This document shows positions 1-8,541 of a stretch of DNA of 64,000 bases, piece by piece. Source of the DNA: Streptomyces sp. CB02009 (GTDB taxonomy: Bacteria > Actinomycetota > Actinomycetes > Streptomycetales > Streptomycetaceae); NCBI RefSeq assembly GCF_001905825.1, contig NZ_LIVV01000001.1, positions 1,378,379-1,442,378 on the forward strand. The letters run 5' to 3'. Positions within the stretch are counted from its first letter, which is position 1. The number at the start of each line of letters is the position of its first letter. The position numbers were made by a program, and so were the translations under genes. The notes beneath the pieces were generated by a model, which did no database searches, was not told the origin of the DNA, and worked only from the letters and a program-made list of their open reading frames with translations.

Positions 1-97
1 AGCCTCCGTAGCGGCGCAGCGCGGCCCATGCCTCGTCTCCGGACAGCTCCTCGCCCTGGACATCACGTCTCTGCGGAACACGCGTGGCGGTACCCAT
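1..97 (-). CDS. YihY/BrkB-like membrane protein, N-terminus only (partial)
   Basis: Only the first 32 codons lie in the window; the rest runs off the left edge. The ATG (minus strand, 97-95) overlaps the TGA stop (99-97) of the PAP2-DAG kinase gene as TGATG, so translation of the two is probably coupled. The visible protein starts MGTATRVPQRRD and continues with GEELSGDEAWAALRRYGG. From memory, this Val-Pro...Asp..Gly.Glu.Leu-Ser start followed by a short helix ending in RRYGG is typical of streptomycete YihY/virulence-factor-BrkB family multi-pass membrane proteins. No membrane segment is visible yet, so the family call is tentative. Confidence 0.5.
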   Translation of the reverse strand, partial: MGTATRVPQRRDVQGEELSGDEAWAALRRYGG

Positions 98-2046
98 CAC
101 GAGCCTGCCGGCGTGCGGGTCGGCGCGAGCGGCGCGGGGACGTCGGGTGGAGCGGGACGGTCCGGAACTCCGGCGGCCCGGGCCACAGCGTCGCTCCTCG
201 TGCGGCGCGGGGCTGGGGTGGCGGGCCGGACCGGGGCGGGCCGCGGAGCGCGCGGCAGTCGTACGAGCAGCGCGCCCGGCTCGGTCTCCACGGTCAGCCG
301 CCGGCCGTCGGCGACGGCGTCCCCGTCGAGCTCCCTGGGTTGCGCCCCTGCGAACCGGATGTCGATGTGCCGGCCGCGGTAGTACGTCAGCGCGCCGCCG
401 GCGACGGACCGTCGGCCGACCTCCACGGAGTCGGCCGTGATGCCTGCTGTCTCCCGCTGCGTCGTGGAGCGCGGGCGCAGGGCCCGGGAGAGCAGATGCC
501 CGGTCGCGGCGAGCCACCCGGCCGCGCCCTCGGGGGCGAACAGCACGACGTCCAGCCGCCCGCTGTCGGCGCGCGCGCCCGGCAGGAGTTCGAGCCCGCC
601 CTGCAGGGTGCCGACGTTGCCGACGACGACCATGCGCGCCCGGTGGCGGCGACGCGGTCCGCCGTCCACCCGGATCGACACCCGGGTGCGGGGGTCCCGG
701 AGGTGCCGGGCCGCCGCGAGGAGATAGGCGGCCCAGCCCAGACGCGCCTTGAGCCGCGGTGACGCGTCGCGGACCATCGCGGCGTCGAAGCCGGCCCCCG
801 CCATGACCGTGAACCGGGCGGGCTCGAGGCGGTCGCCGGAGACGCGCCCCAGGTCGATGCCGAAGCACTCCCCGCCGAGGGCGTCGTCCAGTGCGGTCGC
901 CGGCTCCAGGGGAAGCCCCAGGTTGCGGGCGAGGAGATTGCCGGTGCCGCAGGGCACGACCGCGAGCGGGATCCCTGTCCCGGCCAGCACGTCGGCGCAG
1001 GCCCGTACGGTTCCGTCGCCTCCGCAGACGACGACCAGGCCGACGGCGACCGGGGCCACGGCGGCCGGGGGGTCCGCGCCCGGTGTGGTCGCGTCCGAAG
1101 CGGTCGCGTCCGAAGCGGTCGCGTCCGAGGCGGTGCCGCCTGGAGTCCGGGTGCCGATGACCTCGGCGAGCGCACCGCTCGGCCGTTCGGCGGTGGTGAT
1201 CGTCCAATGCTGATCCCGATGGCCGTGCGCCTCCAGGACGGCGCGCACCCGGTCGGCGAGCCGGTCGTCGCAGGCGTGCGGATGGCGGACGACGACGACC
1301 CGTCCGGCGGCCATCCGCCGGCTCCAGGTCGCGGCGGGCGCCGAGTCGGCGGAGAGCCGACTGCCGCGGTCGTCGTCGGCGCTGTCCCGCGTGCGCCCGG
1401 CCAGGACGACCGAGCCGATGACGAGAAGCGTGAGCGTTCCGTTGACCAGCCCGCCCACGACGTCGGTGGGGTGGTGCATGCCCCGGTACAGCCGCGAGAG
1501 CGCGACCAGCGGAGGAACGAGCAGCAGAACGCCCGCGACGACGTATCGCCGGCGGCCCCGCAGACGGGTCAACGCCAGCACGGCCAGCCCTCCGAACAGG
1601 GCGACCGAGGCTCCGACGTGGCCGGACGGGAAGCTCGACGTCGGCGGCGCCGCGTCGAGGTGGGGTACGGCGGGGCGGGGTCGCCGCACGCAGACCGTGA
1701 CGATCAGGAACACCGCGGACTGCGTGGCGACCGAGGCGCTGATGAACACGGCCTCCGCCCACCGGGTCGCACCCGGCAGGAGGAGCAGGGCTGCCACGCA
1801 GAGCAGCGTGACCGCGACGATCGACTGGGTCCCTGCCAGCACCGACAGCCCGGACGACACGGCGTCGGCCATGTGGGTGCGGTCGGCGGCGAACCCGCGG
1901 CTGACCCGGTCCTCCACCGAGGTGAGCAGGCCGGCCAACGGATCTCTGGTCACCAGCAGTCCCAGCCCGACCATCAGCGTCACCTGCGCGGATACCAGCA
2001 CCAGAAGCCGGGAAGGTCTCGCGGCCGTGTCTGTCTGCGTCGTCAT
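97..2046 (-). CDS. PAP2 phosphatase-diacylglycerol/sphingosine kinase fusion
   Basis: This 649-aa protein joins two lipid enzymes. The N-terminal half has hydrophobic segments and the three PAP2 phosphatase signatures: VRRPRP, FPSGH, and SRLYRGMHHPTD with its catalytic His. The C-terminal half (about aa 250-620) is a diacylglycerol-kinase catalytic domain with the nucleotide motif GGDGTVRACADVLAGTGIPL and then PCGTGNLLARNLG. Such fusions are common in actinomycetes and probably interconvert phosphatidic acid or polyprenyl phosphate and diacylglycerol at the membrane; the true substrate is unknown. The linker carries a three-fold TASDA repeat encoded near nt 1093-1135. The start at 2046 gives MTTQTD; no strong Shine-Dalgarno is seen. 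The stop overlaps the start of the next gene. Confidence 0.88.
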   Translation of the reverse strand: MTTQTDTAARPSRLLVLVSAQVTLMVGLGLLVTRDPLAGLLTSVEDRVSRGFAADRTHMADAVSSGLSVLAGTQSIVAVTLLCVAALLLLPGATRWAEAVFISASVATQSAVFLIVTVCVRRPRPAVPHLDAAPPTSSFPSGHVGASVALFGGLAVLALTRLRGRRRYVVAGVLLLVPPLVALSRLYRGMHHPTDVVGGLVNGTLTLLVIGSVVLAGRTRDSADDDRGSRLSADSAPAATWSRRMAAGRVVVVRHPHACDDRLADRVRAVLEAHGHRDQHWTITTAERPSGALAEVIGTRTPGGTASDATASDATASDATTPGADPPAAVAPVAVGLVVVCGGDGTVRACADVLAGTGIPLAVVPCGTGNLLARNLGLPLEPATALDDALGGECFGIDLGRVSGDRLEPARFTVMAGAGFDAAMVRDASPRLKARLGWAAYLLAAARHLRDPRTRVSIRVDGGPRRRHRARMVVVGNVGTLQGGLELLPGARADSGRLDVVLFAPEGAAGWLAATGHLLSRALRPRSTTQRETAGITADSVEVGRRSVAGGALTYYRGRHIDIRFAGAQPRELDGDAVADGRRLTVETEPGALLVRLPRAPRPAPVRPATPAPRRTRSDAVARAAGVPDRPAPPDVPAPLAPTRTPAGS

Positions 2047-2972
2047 GACAGACCGCTTTGCCCGTCGCGGCCGGATGATTCCGCGCCGGGAGCAAATCAG
2101 CGCCGAGCGAGTGCTGGCCCCGCGCCGGGCGCTCGCGCCGATCGGTTACGTCGGGCGCGGCCGGCGGGAGGGCGGGGCCGGCGGCCTGCGTGCACCGAGG
2201 GCGACCTTCGCGGTCTGCACGCGGTCACGGGCGGCGCGCTCGGCCTCCGCGTCCCCGGCGCACCGAAGGAACGGGGCGCCCTGCTGATGAGGGTGGGGTG
2301 CTGCCGTCGAATCCGTTGCCCGGGGGCCGGTGCTCTGAACGCCGGGGCCGGGGGTGCGCCGGAGTGTCACCACTGCCCCTGCCGGGGAGGCGGGGCGCGG
2401 GGTGTCCGGGTGCCGTACGGACCCGGCGGCAGCCCATCGTGCGTGCGGGTGTGCCTAGGACGCCGAGGGGAAGGGGCGTCGGGTGGCGGTCCCCGCTCCG
2501 GAAGGCCCATCACTCGAGGTGCGCACTTCCGACATCACTCTTCTGGCCCGACTGTTCTTGTCCAAACCCCCTTTCTGCCAGTGTTTCTGACAGAGGACAG
2601 GGAAGCCCGACCCGGGAAGAGTGCCGGATCCGCCTTCAAGCTCCGGGGGCCATGACGCCCTCCCGTGTCCGGGGGGCAGGCGCGCTCGGCGAGGTGCTCG
2701 AAGGGCTGGTGCTGCGTCCTCTCGAACGGCGCGATCAGGGTGAGCTCCCGGGCGGCGCGAGCCCTCGTACGGCTCCACAGGATTGAGCTCGCGCGACCGG
2801 GGAAGGCGCCAGAAGCGCCGCAGTCCCCACACAGGGCAGGGCAACCGAGGCCGACGCCTGCTGCGGCGCACCAACTCAGAACGCACGAGCCCGCAGCGTC
2901 TGCCTCACCCCTCGCGGCCTTCACCGAGCCGCCGGTTCCCGACCACGAGGCGGCCAGGCGTCGGGAGTCGAC
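2047..2972. other. Non-coding or undefined stretch
   Basis: This 926-bp stretch lies between the divergent PAP2-DAG kinase and DUF3040 genes. Several long open frames cross it on both strands, but their translations are Arg/Pro/Gly-rich and show no domain or good ribosome-binding site. I see no RNA gene or mobile element. Promoters for both flanking genes should lie here, but none could be fixed by eye. Confidence 0.5.
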
Positions 2973-3293
2973 ATGGACGGTCCGCACCTTTCGCCGGGCG
3001 AGCGCACGATGCTCGCCGTCATCGAGCGCGGCCTGTCCCGCGACCGGCGCCTGGAGCGCCGTCTGCGGACCATGCGTGACGGCCCGTTCCGCCGTACGCG
3101 CGGACGCCTCCTCCCCATGGCGACCCTGGTACTCGCACTGGTGTCGGCCACGCTGGTGGTGCTTGCGGTGACCGCCTCCTCGGCGCCGTTGATCTGGGCC
3201 TTCGCCGCTTCGTGGGCCGGCACGCTGATGTGCGGCGTCTGCTGGGTCCGCAGGCTCTGCAAGGCGGTCGCCGGATCCGGTCGTCGGTGACAG
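2973..3293 (+). CDS. DUF3040 small membrane protein
   Basis: The protein has 105-106 aa. The N-terminal segment (LSPGERTMLAVIERGL..D..LERRL) is the short charged helix typical of DUF3040 proteins. Two hydrophobic segments follow (about aa 48-68 and 71-90), so it is probably an inner-membrane protein with a cytoplasmic N-terminus. DUF3040 has no established function; it is widespread in actinobacteria. The ATG at 2973 has a GGGAG box about 7 nt upstream. A convergent CsbD gene lies downstream, with a strong hairpin between them. Confidence 0.72.
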
Positions 3294-3364
3294 TCGGTGA
3301 CACGGGTCGCACCCGCGGTGGCACCGGCCACGAGCGAGCCCGGAGTTCCGGCCCCCGCACAAGG

Positions 3365-3399
3365 CCGGGCCCCGACCTGAACACCAGGTCGGGGCCCGG
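3365..3399. terminator. Bidirectional terminator hairpin between DUF3040 and csbD
   Basis: A perfect 15-bp inverted repeat (3365-3379 and 3385-3399) rich in G and C encloses a 5-nt loop, aacac. It sits between two convergent genes, so it probably stops transcription from both sides. There is no U-tract, as usual in Streptomyces. Confidence 0.8.
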
Positions 3400-3417
3400 A
3401 GGCGCGTCGTGGGCACC

Positions 3418-3591
3418 TCAGCGCTTGAGGTTGTCCTTGACGTCCTCCTTGGCCTCGCGCGCCTTGCCCTTGGCCTGATCCGCGAGGCCGTCCGCGGTGA
3501 GCCGCTCGTTGCCGACCGTGCGGCCCACGGCCTCCTTGGCCTTGCCCTTGGCCTGCTCGACCTGCGCCTTGCTCTTCTCCGTGCCCGACAT
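3418..3591 (-). CDS. CsbD family stress protein
   Basis: A 57-aa, very hydrophilic protein rich in Lys, Ala, Glu and Gly, starting MSGTEKSKAQVEQAKGKAKE. The GKAKEAVGRTVGNERL..DG..DQAKGKAREA pattern is the CsbD signature. CsbD proteins are small, mostly helical proteins induced by general stress (sigma-B regulon in Bacillus); their biochemical role is unknown. The start has AGGAGG just upstream on the minus strand. A second CsbD paralogue lies at 12639. Confidence 0.9.
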   Translation of the reverse strand: MSGTEKSKAQVEQAKGKAKEAVGRTVGNERLTADGLADQAKGKAREAKEDVKDNLKR

Positions 3592-3744
3592 CGGGACCTC
3601 CTCCTGTGTGAACCGGGTTGGTCTTGACCGGCGCCTGCTCTCGATGCCTGCCCGCAAACCTTGAGCAGGCCTGGAGAATCCCGTGAATCTCGTACGCATG
3701 ACCGAAGGTCGGTGGGGCAGACGGCGCCTCGGAGGTTGATATCC

Positions 3745-3906
3745 ATGGTTCCCCTGCTTCTCGTTCTGCTGCTCGTGCTCATCCTTTTCGGTGCCGGTTT
3801 CGCACTCAACGTCCTGTGGTGGGTCGCCGTCGTGGTGCTGGTCCTGTGGCTGCTCGGGTTCGTCGCCCGGCCGAAGGGAGGCAGCGGCCGCTGGTACCGC
3901 TGGTAG
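3745..3906 (+). CDS. Small hydrophobic membrane protein
   Basis: A 53-aa protein, almost entirely hydrophobic, with two predicted membrane helices separated by Gly-Ala-Gly and a short basic tail ending GGSGRWYRW. It resembles the small 'hydrophobic protein'/Lmo0937-like peptides often found near csbD genes; no function is established. The ATG at 3745 has GGAGG about 9 nt upstream. The divergent csbD and the nearby stress-type genes suggest an envelope-stress role, which is inference. Confidence 0.7.
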   Translation: MVPLLLVLLLVLILFGAGFALNVLWWVAVVVLVLWLLGFVARPKGGSGRWYRW

Positions 3907-3929
3907 GCACAAGGCACGTCCCGCACCAC

Positions 3930-3970
3930 ACGGCCGCGAACCCGTCTCTGACGAACGGGTTCGCGGCCGT
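3930..3970 (+). terminator. Terminator after the small hydrophobic protein
   Basis: Perfect 16-bp inverted repeat (3930-3945 and 3955-3970) with a 9-nt loop, 24 nt after the stop codon at 3906. Confidence 0.78.
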
Positions 3971-4008
3971 TGCCTGTGGACACCCAGAACTCCATGGAGG
4001 AGGGCGGC

Positions 4009-6342
4009 ATGACCGACAGGTCACCGCTCACCTCGTCCGGGATCGTCGCCCCTCTCGGGAGAACCCAGGCTCCGGCACCGGCCGCCGACCCTCCTACGGG
4101 TGACCGGCGGGGCTCCGACGGACGAGCGGTCGAGCCCCGGTGCCTCGACCGTCGGCGAAGAGCCCTCGCGGGTGTGTCAGCGTATGGTCGCAGTATGCGA
4201 GCCGTGCCACCTGGCGTCGCCGAGCAGCCGTCCGGCCCGGGGTCGCTCGGAGCCGCGCTGGTGGAGAGCGTGCGACGCACCGGCGCCTCCGCGGGGGTGC
4301 TCTATCTGCGGGACGACACCGCTCGCGCCCTCGACCTGGCTGTCCTGTGCGGGCTGCCCGACGAGGTTGCCTGGCCCTGGCACCGGGTCCCGCTCGCGAC
4401 CACCACTCCGGTGAGCGTGGCCGTCCGGGAGGAACGTCTGGTGTGGGTCGGCTCCCAGGAGGAGATGGCCCGCGCCTACCCGCGCGTCGCGGTCAGCCTG
4501 CCGTACCGCTGCGCGCTCGCCGCCGCGCCGCTGTCCGGCCGGACGCGCTCCTGGGGCGGTCTGGTCCTGCTGTGGCCGGCCTCCCACCCGGAACGGGCCA
4601 CCCGCCGGGAAACGGGCCACATCGTCGCGGAGGCCCGCCGCATCGCCCACAGGCTGGACCAGTCTCCGGAGCCGCCCCGCCTGCCCGAGCAGCCTCTCCG
4701 CGTCCCGCTCGCCCCTTCCTCTCCGTACGGGAGCCGGGCGGGCGCCGCGGCCGCGGACTTCGCCGAACGGCTGCCCGAAGGCGCGCTGGCACTGGACCTG
4801 GAAGGAAGGATCACGTTCGTGAACGGCGTGGCGGCCGTCCTGCTCGGCCGAAGCGCGAGTCGCCTGCTCGGGACGCGTCCTTGGCAGTCCCTGCCATGGC
4901 TGGACCAACCCGTCGTCGAGGACCACTACCGCACCGCCGTCATCAGCCGTGAACCCGTCGAGTTCACTTCGCCGCATCCCCCTGACCGGCCCCTCCGCTT
5001 CCAGCTCTTTCCCGATGCCAGCGGCATCAGCGTCCGGATCACCCCCGTGTCCGAAGAGCCTCCCACCGGCCGGACCCCCGCCCCGCCCCGGCTTCCACGC
5101 GTCGTCTCCGCCGCCTCGTCGACCGCCCACACAGGCCGCCTCTACCAGCTCCTCCACCTGGCGTCCGCGCTCACCGAAACGGTGGCGGTCAACGATGTCG
5201 TCGAGCTGATCGCCGGGCAGGTCCTGCCCGCCTTCGGCGCGGACGGACTGGTCCTGTCCGCGGCGGACGCCGGCCGCCTGAAAATCACCGGCTGGCACGG
5301 CTACGACCGTGAGACCCTCGAGCGTCTCGACGGTCTGCCGCTGGGTACGCAGCTCACACCGGCCGGACAAGTCCTGTCGACCGGCGTTCCCGCCTTCTTC
5401 GGCAGCACGGAGGAGATGGCCGAGGAGTTCCCGCGCGCTCCTCTCCTCAGCGGAAAGCGCGCCTGGGCGTTCCTGCCCCTCCTCATCTCCGGCCGACCCG
5501 TGGGGTGCTGCATCCTCTCCTACGACCGGCCGCACGCCTTCACCGCCGACGAGCGGGCGGTCCTCACCGCCCTCGCCGGCCTGATCGCCCAGGCCCTGGA
5601 CCGGGCCCGGCTCTACGACGACGTCCACGGTCTCGCCCTCGGCCTGCAGGAGGCGCTGCTGCCCCACGGCCTTCCCTCCGTGCCGGGCCTCACCCTGGCC
5701 GCCCGCTACCTCCCCGCAAGTCACGGCATGGACATCGGAGGGGACTTCTACGACGTCATCCGCCTCGACGACACCACCACCGTCGCCGCCGTCATCGGCG
5801 ACGTCCAGGGGCACAACATCGCCGCCGCCGCCCTCATGGGCCAGGTCCGTACCGCCATCCACGCCACCGCCGAGGCCTCACCCGACCAGGTCATGGCCCA
5901 CACCAACCGCGTGCTCCTCGACCTGGGCACCGAGCTGCTGGTCTCCGCCCTCTACGCCCGCATCGACCTCGCCCGGGGCAGCGTCCAGCTCGTCAGCGCA
6001 GGCCATCCCCCGCCCCTTCTGCACCGCCCCGGCGAACCGGGTTCGGTCGTGGGACTCGATCCCGGCCCGCTCCTGGGCATCGACCACGGATCGGACTACC
6101 CGGTGAACCACCTGGACCTCCCGCCGGGAAGCACGCTCGTGCTGTACACGGACGGACTCGTCGAAGTGTCCGGCACGGAGCCTGACCAGACCACCCACGA
6201 CCTCGCCGGGTATCTCCATCGTCACCACGGCGAGGATGCCGAGAGCCTGGTCGACCGCCTCATCCGCCGGGCGTGGCCCGCCGGCCGGCACACCGACGAC
6301 ACGGCTCTGCTGCTCCTGCGGACCCGGGCAGGGGACCGGTGA
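4009..6342 (+). CDS. SpoIIE-family PP2C phosphatase with GAF-PAS-GAF sensors
   Basis: A multidomain signalling phosphatase of up to 777 aa. The order is a GAF-like domain (about aa 70-210), a PAS-like segment (LALDLEGRITFVNGVAAVLLGRS), a second GAF domain (about aa 385-535), and a C-terminal SpoIIE/PP2C catalytic domain. The metal-binding acidic motifs DIGGDFYDVI, GDVQGHN and VLYTDGLVE and a terminal DDTALLLLR are intact. Such proteins usually dephosphorylate anti-sigma-factor antagonists (STAS proteins), and STAS genes lie just downstream. The ATG at 4009 has an excellent GGAGGAGGG box, but the first ~60 codons look non-conserved and a terminator ends at 3970, so ATG 4195 is a fair alternative start. 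Confidence 0.88.
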   Translation: MTDRSPLTSSGIVAPLGRTQAPAPAADPPTGDRRGSDGRAVEPRCLDRRRRALAGVSAYGRSMRAVPPGVAEQPSGPGSLGAALVESVRRTGASAGVLYLRDDTARALDLAVLCGLPDEVAWPWHRVPLATTTPVSVAVREERLVWVGSQEEMARAYPRVAVSLPYRCALAAAPLSGRTRSWGGLVLLWPASHPERATRRETGHIVAEARRIAHRLDQSPEPPRLPEQPLRVPLAPSSPYGSRAGAAAADFAERLPEGALALDLEGRITFVNGVAAVLLGRSASRLLGTRPWQSLPWLDQPVVEDHYRTAVISREPVEFTSPHPPDRPLRFQLFPDASGISVRITPVSEEPPTGRTPAPPRLPRVVSAASSTAHTGRLYQLLHLASALTETVAVNDVVELIAGQVLPAFGADGLVLSAADAGRLKITGWHGYDRETLERLDGLPLGTQLTPAGQVLSTGVPAFFGSTEEMAEEFPRAPLLSGKRAWAFLPLLISGRPVGCCILSYDRPHAFTADERAVLTALAGLIAQALDRARLYDDVHGLALGLQEALLPHGLPSVPGLTLAARYLPASHGMDIGGDFYDVIRLDDTTTVAAVIGDVQGHNIAAAALMGQVRTAIHATAEASPDQVMAHTNRVLLDLGTELLVSALYARIDLARGSVQLVSAGHPPPLLHRPGEPGSVVGLDPGPLLGIDHGSDYPVNHLDLPPGSTLVLYTDGLVEVSGTEPDQTTHDLAGYLHRHHGEDAESLVDRLIRRAWPAGRHTDDTALLLLRTRAGDR

Positions 6343-6507
6343 GCGGTGGGCGGAGGCTTGGGCGGAGCCGTCCGGTGCGCACGGCCGAAGCGCCGGCTCC
6401 CGCACGTTTCCGCCGCCACAGTTCGGGCAAACAGCACAGAACGCCCATGCGGGGATGCCCCTGAGGGGAAGCCCGCTCCAGGAGCCGAGTTCGAGAGGCA
6501 GCAAGCG

Positions 6508-6666
6508 ATGCGTGTCGTACGAGCCACATACCTGCAGGTCCGGGGACTGATGAAGGAGTCCGAGGGCAAGGCCCTGCGGGACTCCGCCATGCGAGCCGAA
6601 GGGCGCCGGATGCGCGACGAGGGCCGACAGGTGCGAGAGGAGCGTCGGCCGCGGCCCCCCGGCTAG
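6508..6666 (+). CDS. Small charged helical protein (hypothetical)
   Basis: A putative 52-aa protein starting MRVVRATYLQVRGLMKESEG. It is rich in Arg, Glu and Lys with a repeating AEGRRMRDEGRQVREE pattern expected to form one long amphipathic helix, somewhat like short CsbD-type proteins. A GAGAGG box lies about 9 nt before the ATG. I do not recognise a named family and assign no function. It could also be a chance open frame. Confidence 0.45.
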   Translation: MRVVRATYLQVRGLMKESEGKALRDSAMRAEGRRMRDEGRQVREERRPRPPG

Positions 6667-6740
6667 CCGTCGCGGGCCGGGACGGCTTCGCGGCTCTCCC
6701 GGCCTGGTGCGATCGGGCCCTCCGCCCCGTCCCGTGCGGG

Positions 6741-7037
6741 TCAGGCGCCGACGGCCTGCGTGACCGTGATGGCGAACGGCGTGCGGGCCGCCCAGGGGCC
6801 GCCGGTGACGACCAGAGGGATGTCGAGGCCCTCGCACAGGCGGCGCACCCGGGCGAGAACGCTCAGCGAGGCGCCGGTGGCGTAGCCGGCGGCGAGGTGC
6901 AGGCGCACACCCCCCGGCCGGTGGGCGAGCACCAAGCGCTCCACGCGCAGGGCCGCGGCGGCCCGAGCGGTGACGTCGAGATCGGCACGCAGGCGCAGAG
7001 CCAGGACGGGGCCCTCGGTGGTGTACTCCACGGGCAT
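6741..7037 (-). CDS. STAS-like protein
   Basis: A 98-aa single-domain protein. Alternating strand/helix pattern with VLALRLRADLDVTARAAAAL at the start and a helix-strand end (RRLCEGLDIPLVVTGGP) fits a small STAS-like anti-sigma-antagonist fold. The usual phosphorylatable DSSG/DSGG loop is not present; the corresponding place reads AAGYATGAS. If it is a STAS protein it may be a non-phosphorylated or divergent one. A GAAAGG box precedes the ATG on the minus strand. Between a SpoIIE phosphatase and a canonical STAS protein, a partner-switching role is plausible but inferred. Confidence 0.55.
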   Translation of the reverse strand: MPVEYTTEGPVLALRLRADLDVTARAAAALRVERLVLAHRPGGVRLHLAAGYATGASLSVLARVRRLCEGLDIPLVVTGGPWAARTPFAITVTQAVGA

Positions 7038-7376
7038 GGATCGCTGCCTTTCACCAGACCGACCCGTCCGCCCGCCAGCAGCGGTGACGGGCCGGTGAAC
7101 ACCGGATCGTCGTACACGAAGAGGCTCACAGGGGGCGTCACGACACTGTCGGGGCCCCGGGCCGAGTAAGGTCCACGGCTGCGCGACCGGTGGGCGACCA
7201 CCGCACGCCCCCGGTGGGGCGTGAGCGGTCGGGACGCCGACCGGCCCTCCGAGCTGTTCTCACAGTACGCCTCTGCCCGTTTCGCGCACGGGCACACAGG
7301 TCGGTTCCAGAGCCGCCTCCGGACGCCCCGGTCGCGATCGCGCGGGCCCGGTCGCACAGCTCCGAAAGGACGCGGG
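7038..7376. other. Intergenic stretch, nothing identified
   Basis: 339 bp between two minus-strand STAS genes. Open frames here have no recognisable domain or good ribosome-binding site. I see no hairpin strong enough to call. Confidence 0.4.
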
Positions 7377-8171
7377 TCAGTCGGCGAGGGCCACGAGCCT
7401 CGGGTGGGCGAGGTGCTCCGGAGTCCGTGCGATCACGTGGACGGGCGCCTCGGTGTGCTGCCTCTTCAACGTCTCGAAGGCCGCCTGATAGGCGTGCTCC
7501 TGCTCGTGGGCGGACGCGGGCATCCACCAGATCAGCAGGTGGGCTCGACGACGGGCACCGGTACGGGTCGCGTAGGACACCTCATGGACGATCAGTCGTG
7601 CCTGGTCCAGGGGCATGTGTACGACCAGTTCCTCGGGCGTCCAGTTCGCTTCCGCTTCCACCATGAGGACGTCACCGCGCAGGGTGAGGACCACGGTGTT
7701 CACGTCGCGTTGCTCCTTGACGTGGCGGAACGCCGCGACGTGATCGCTGCCCGGGGGCGGGGCCGCGCGTGACGCGGTGTCGGCATCGCGGACGACGGGA
7801 CGGCCACCGTGCGCCGCCGGGGACGCGGGGCGCCCGGACGCCGCGCGGGGCGGGCAGGCCCGCATGGTGAACAGATGGCGGGTGCCGGTGACGTCGAGCA
7901 GATGGAGCGCCTGGGCGCCGGGGCCGCACAACTGCAGGGCTCCACCGGCCTCCTGTACCCGCCTCCGCAGCGCGAGGAGGGTCTTGACGCCGCCGGAGTC
8001 GATGAAGGTCATGCCGGACAGGTCCAGGAGGAGGGCCCGCCCGCGCAGGGTGAGCATCTCGGTCGCCGAGGCGAGACGTGAGCACGTTTCGGGGTCGAGT
8101 TCTCCCGTCACGGTCATCAGGATGCGGTCCGGGTATGTGGCGTCGGAGGCGATGTTCAGGGAGGTGCTCAT
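7377..8171 (-). CDS. STAS protein fused to an ADF/cofilin-like domain
   Basis: 264 aa in two domains. Aa 1-105 form a STAS anti-sigma-factor antagonist with the phosphorylation loop DSGG (58-61) in the normal FIDSGGVKTLL setting. A Pro/Ala linker follows. Aa 143-258 read like an actin-depolymerising-factor homology domain: an N-terminal helix (HVAAFRHVKE), two strands ending VMVEAE-type, then VHEVSY, basic RRR (207-209), LLIWWMP (213-218), Y228, an AFETLKR helix (231-237) and HVIARTPEHL. The order and key hydrophobic, Trp-Pro, Tyr and Lys positions parallel cofilin. This is pattern recognition by eye, not a search result. An AAGGGCGAAG box precedes the ATG. Probably in the SpoIIE partner-switching group. 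Confidence 0.75.
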   Translation of the reverse strand: MSTSLNIASDATYPDRILMTVTGELDPETCSRLASATEMLTLRGRALLLDLSGMTFIDSGGVKTLLALRRRVQEAGGALQLCGPGAQALHLLDVTGTRHLFTMRACPPRAASGRPASPAAHGGRPVVRDADTASRAAPPPGSDHVAAFRHVKEQRDVNTVVLTLRGDVLMVEAEANWTPEELVVHMPLDQARLIVHEVSYATRTGARRRAHLLIWWMPASAHEQEHAYQAAFETLKRQHTEAPVHVIARTPEHLAHPRLVALAD

Positions 8172-8541
8172 GGATCTTCGCCCTTCTGCCGCCGTGCCTG
8201 CTTCCTGGCGCCTACCCCTGAGACGGGGGGACAGTCGCCCGCCGCGCCTCAGGGTTCGCCGAGGGGCCGACGACCAGGGGCGCGACCCGGGCCCGGCGCA
8301 GAGCGGGTGCCTGCGAGGACCGGCCGCCGCGTGAGCGCGCGGAACGCTCCGGAGCCCGCTCCCGCGCGAAGGACCGATGGCGGAATGCTGACGTTATGCC
8401 CGTTTTCGGCTTCGGTTACGGGGCAGTCGCGCCATGACCGGCTGACGGGGTGCACGGGAAGAGAAGCCGACCGACGCCCGCGGCACCGGTCGGGACCGCG
8501 TGTCCCCGACCGGCCGGCAGCCCCCGACGAAGGAGCGCACC
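8172..8541. other. Intergenic stretch between divergent STAS and glycosyltransferase genes
   Basis: 370 bp that should hold promoters for both directions. GTTAT at about 8395 and GGTTAC at about 8413 are loosely like a stress-sigma promoter, but the match is weak and is not called. No gene seen. Confidence 0.4.
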
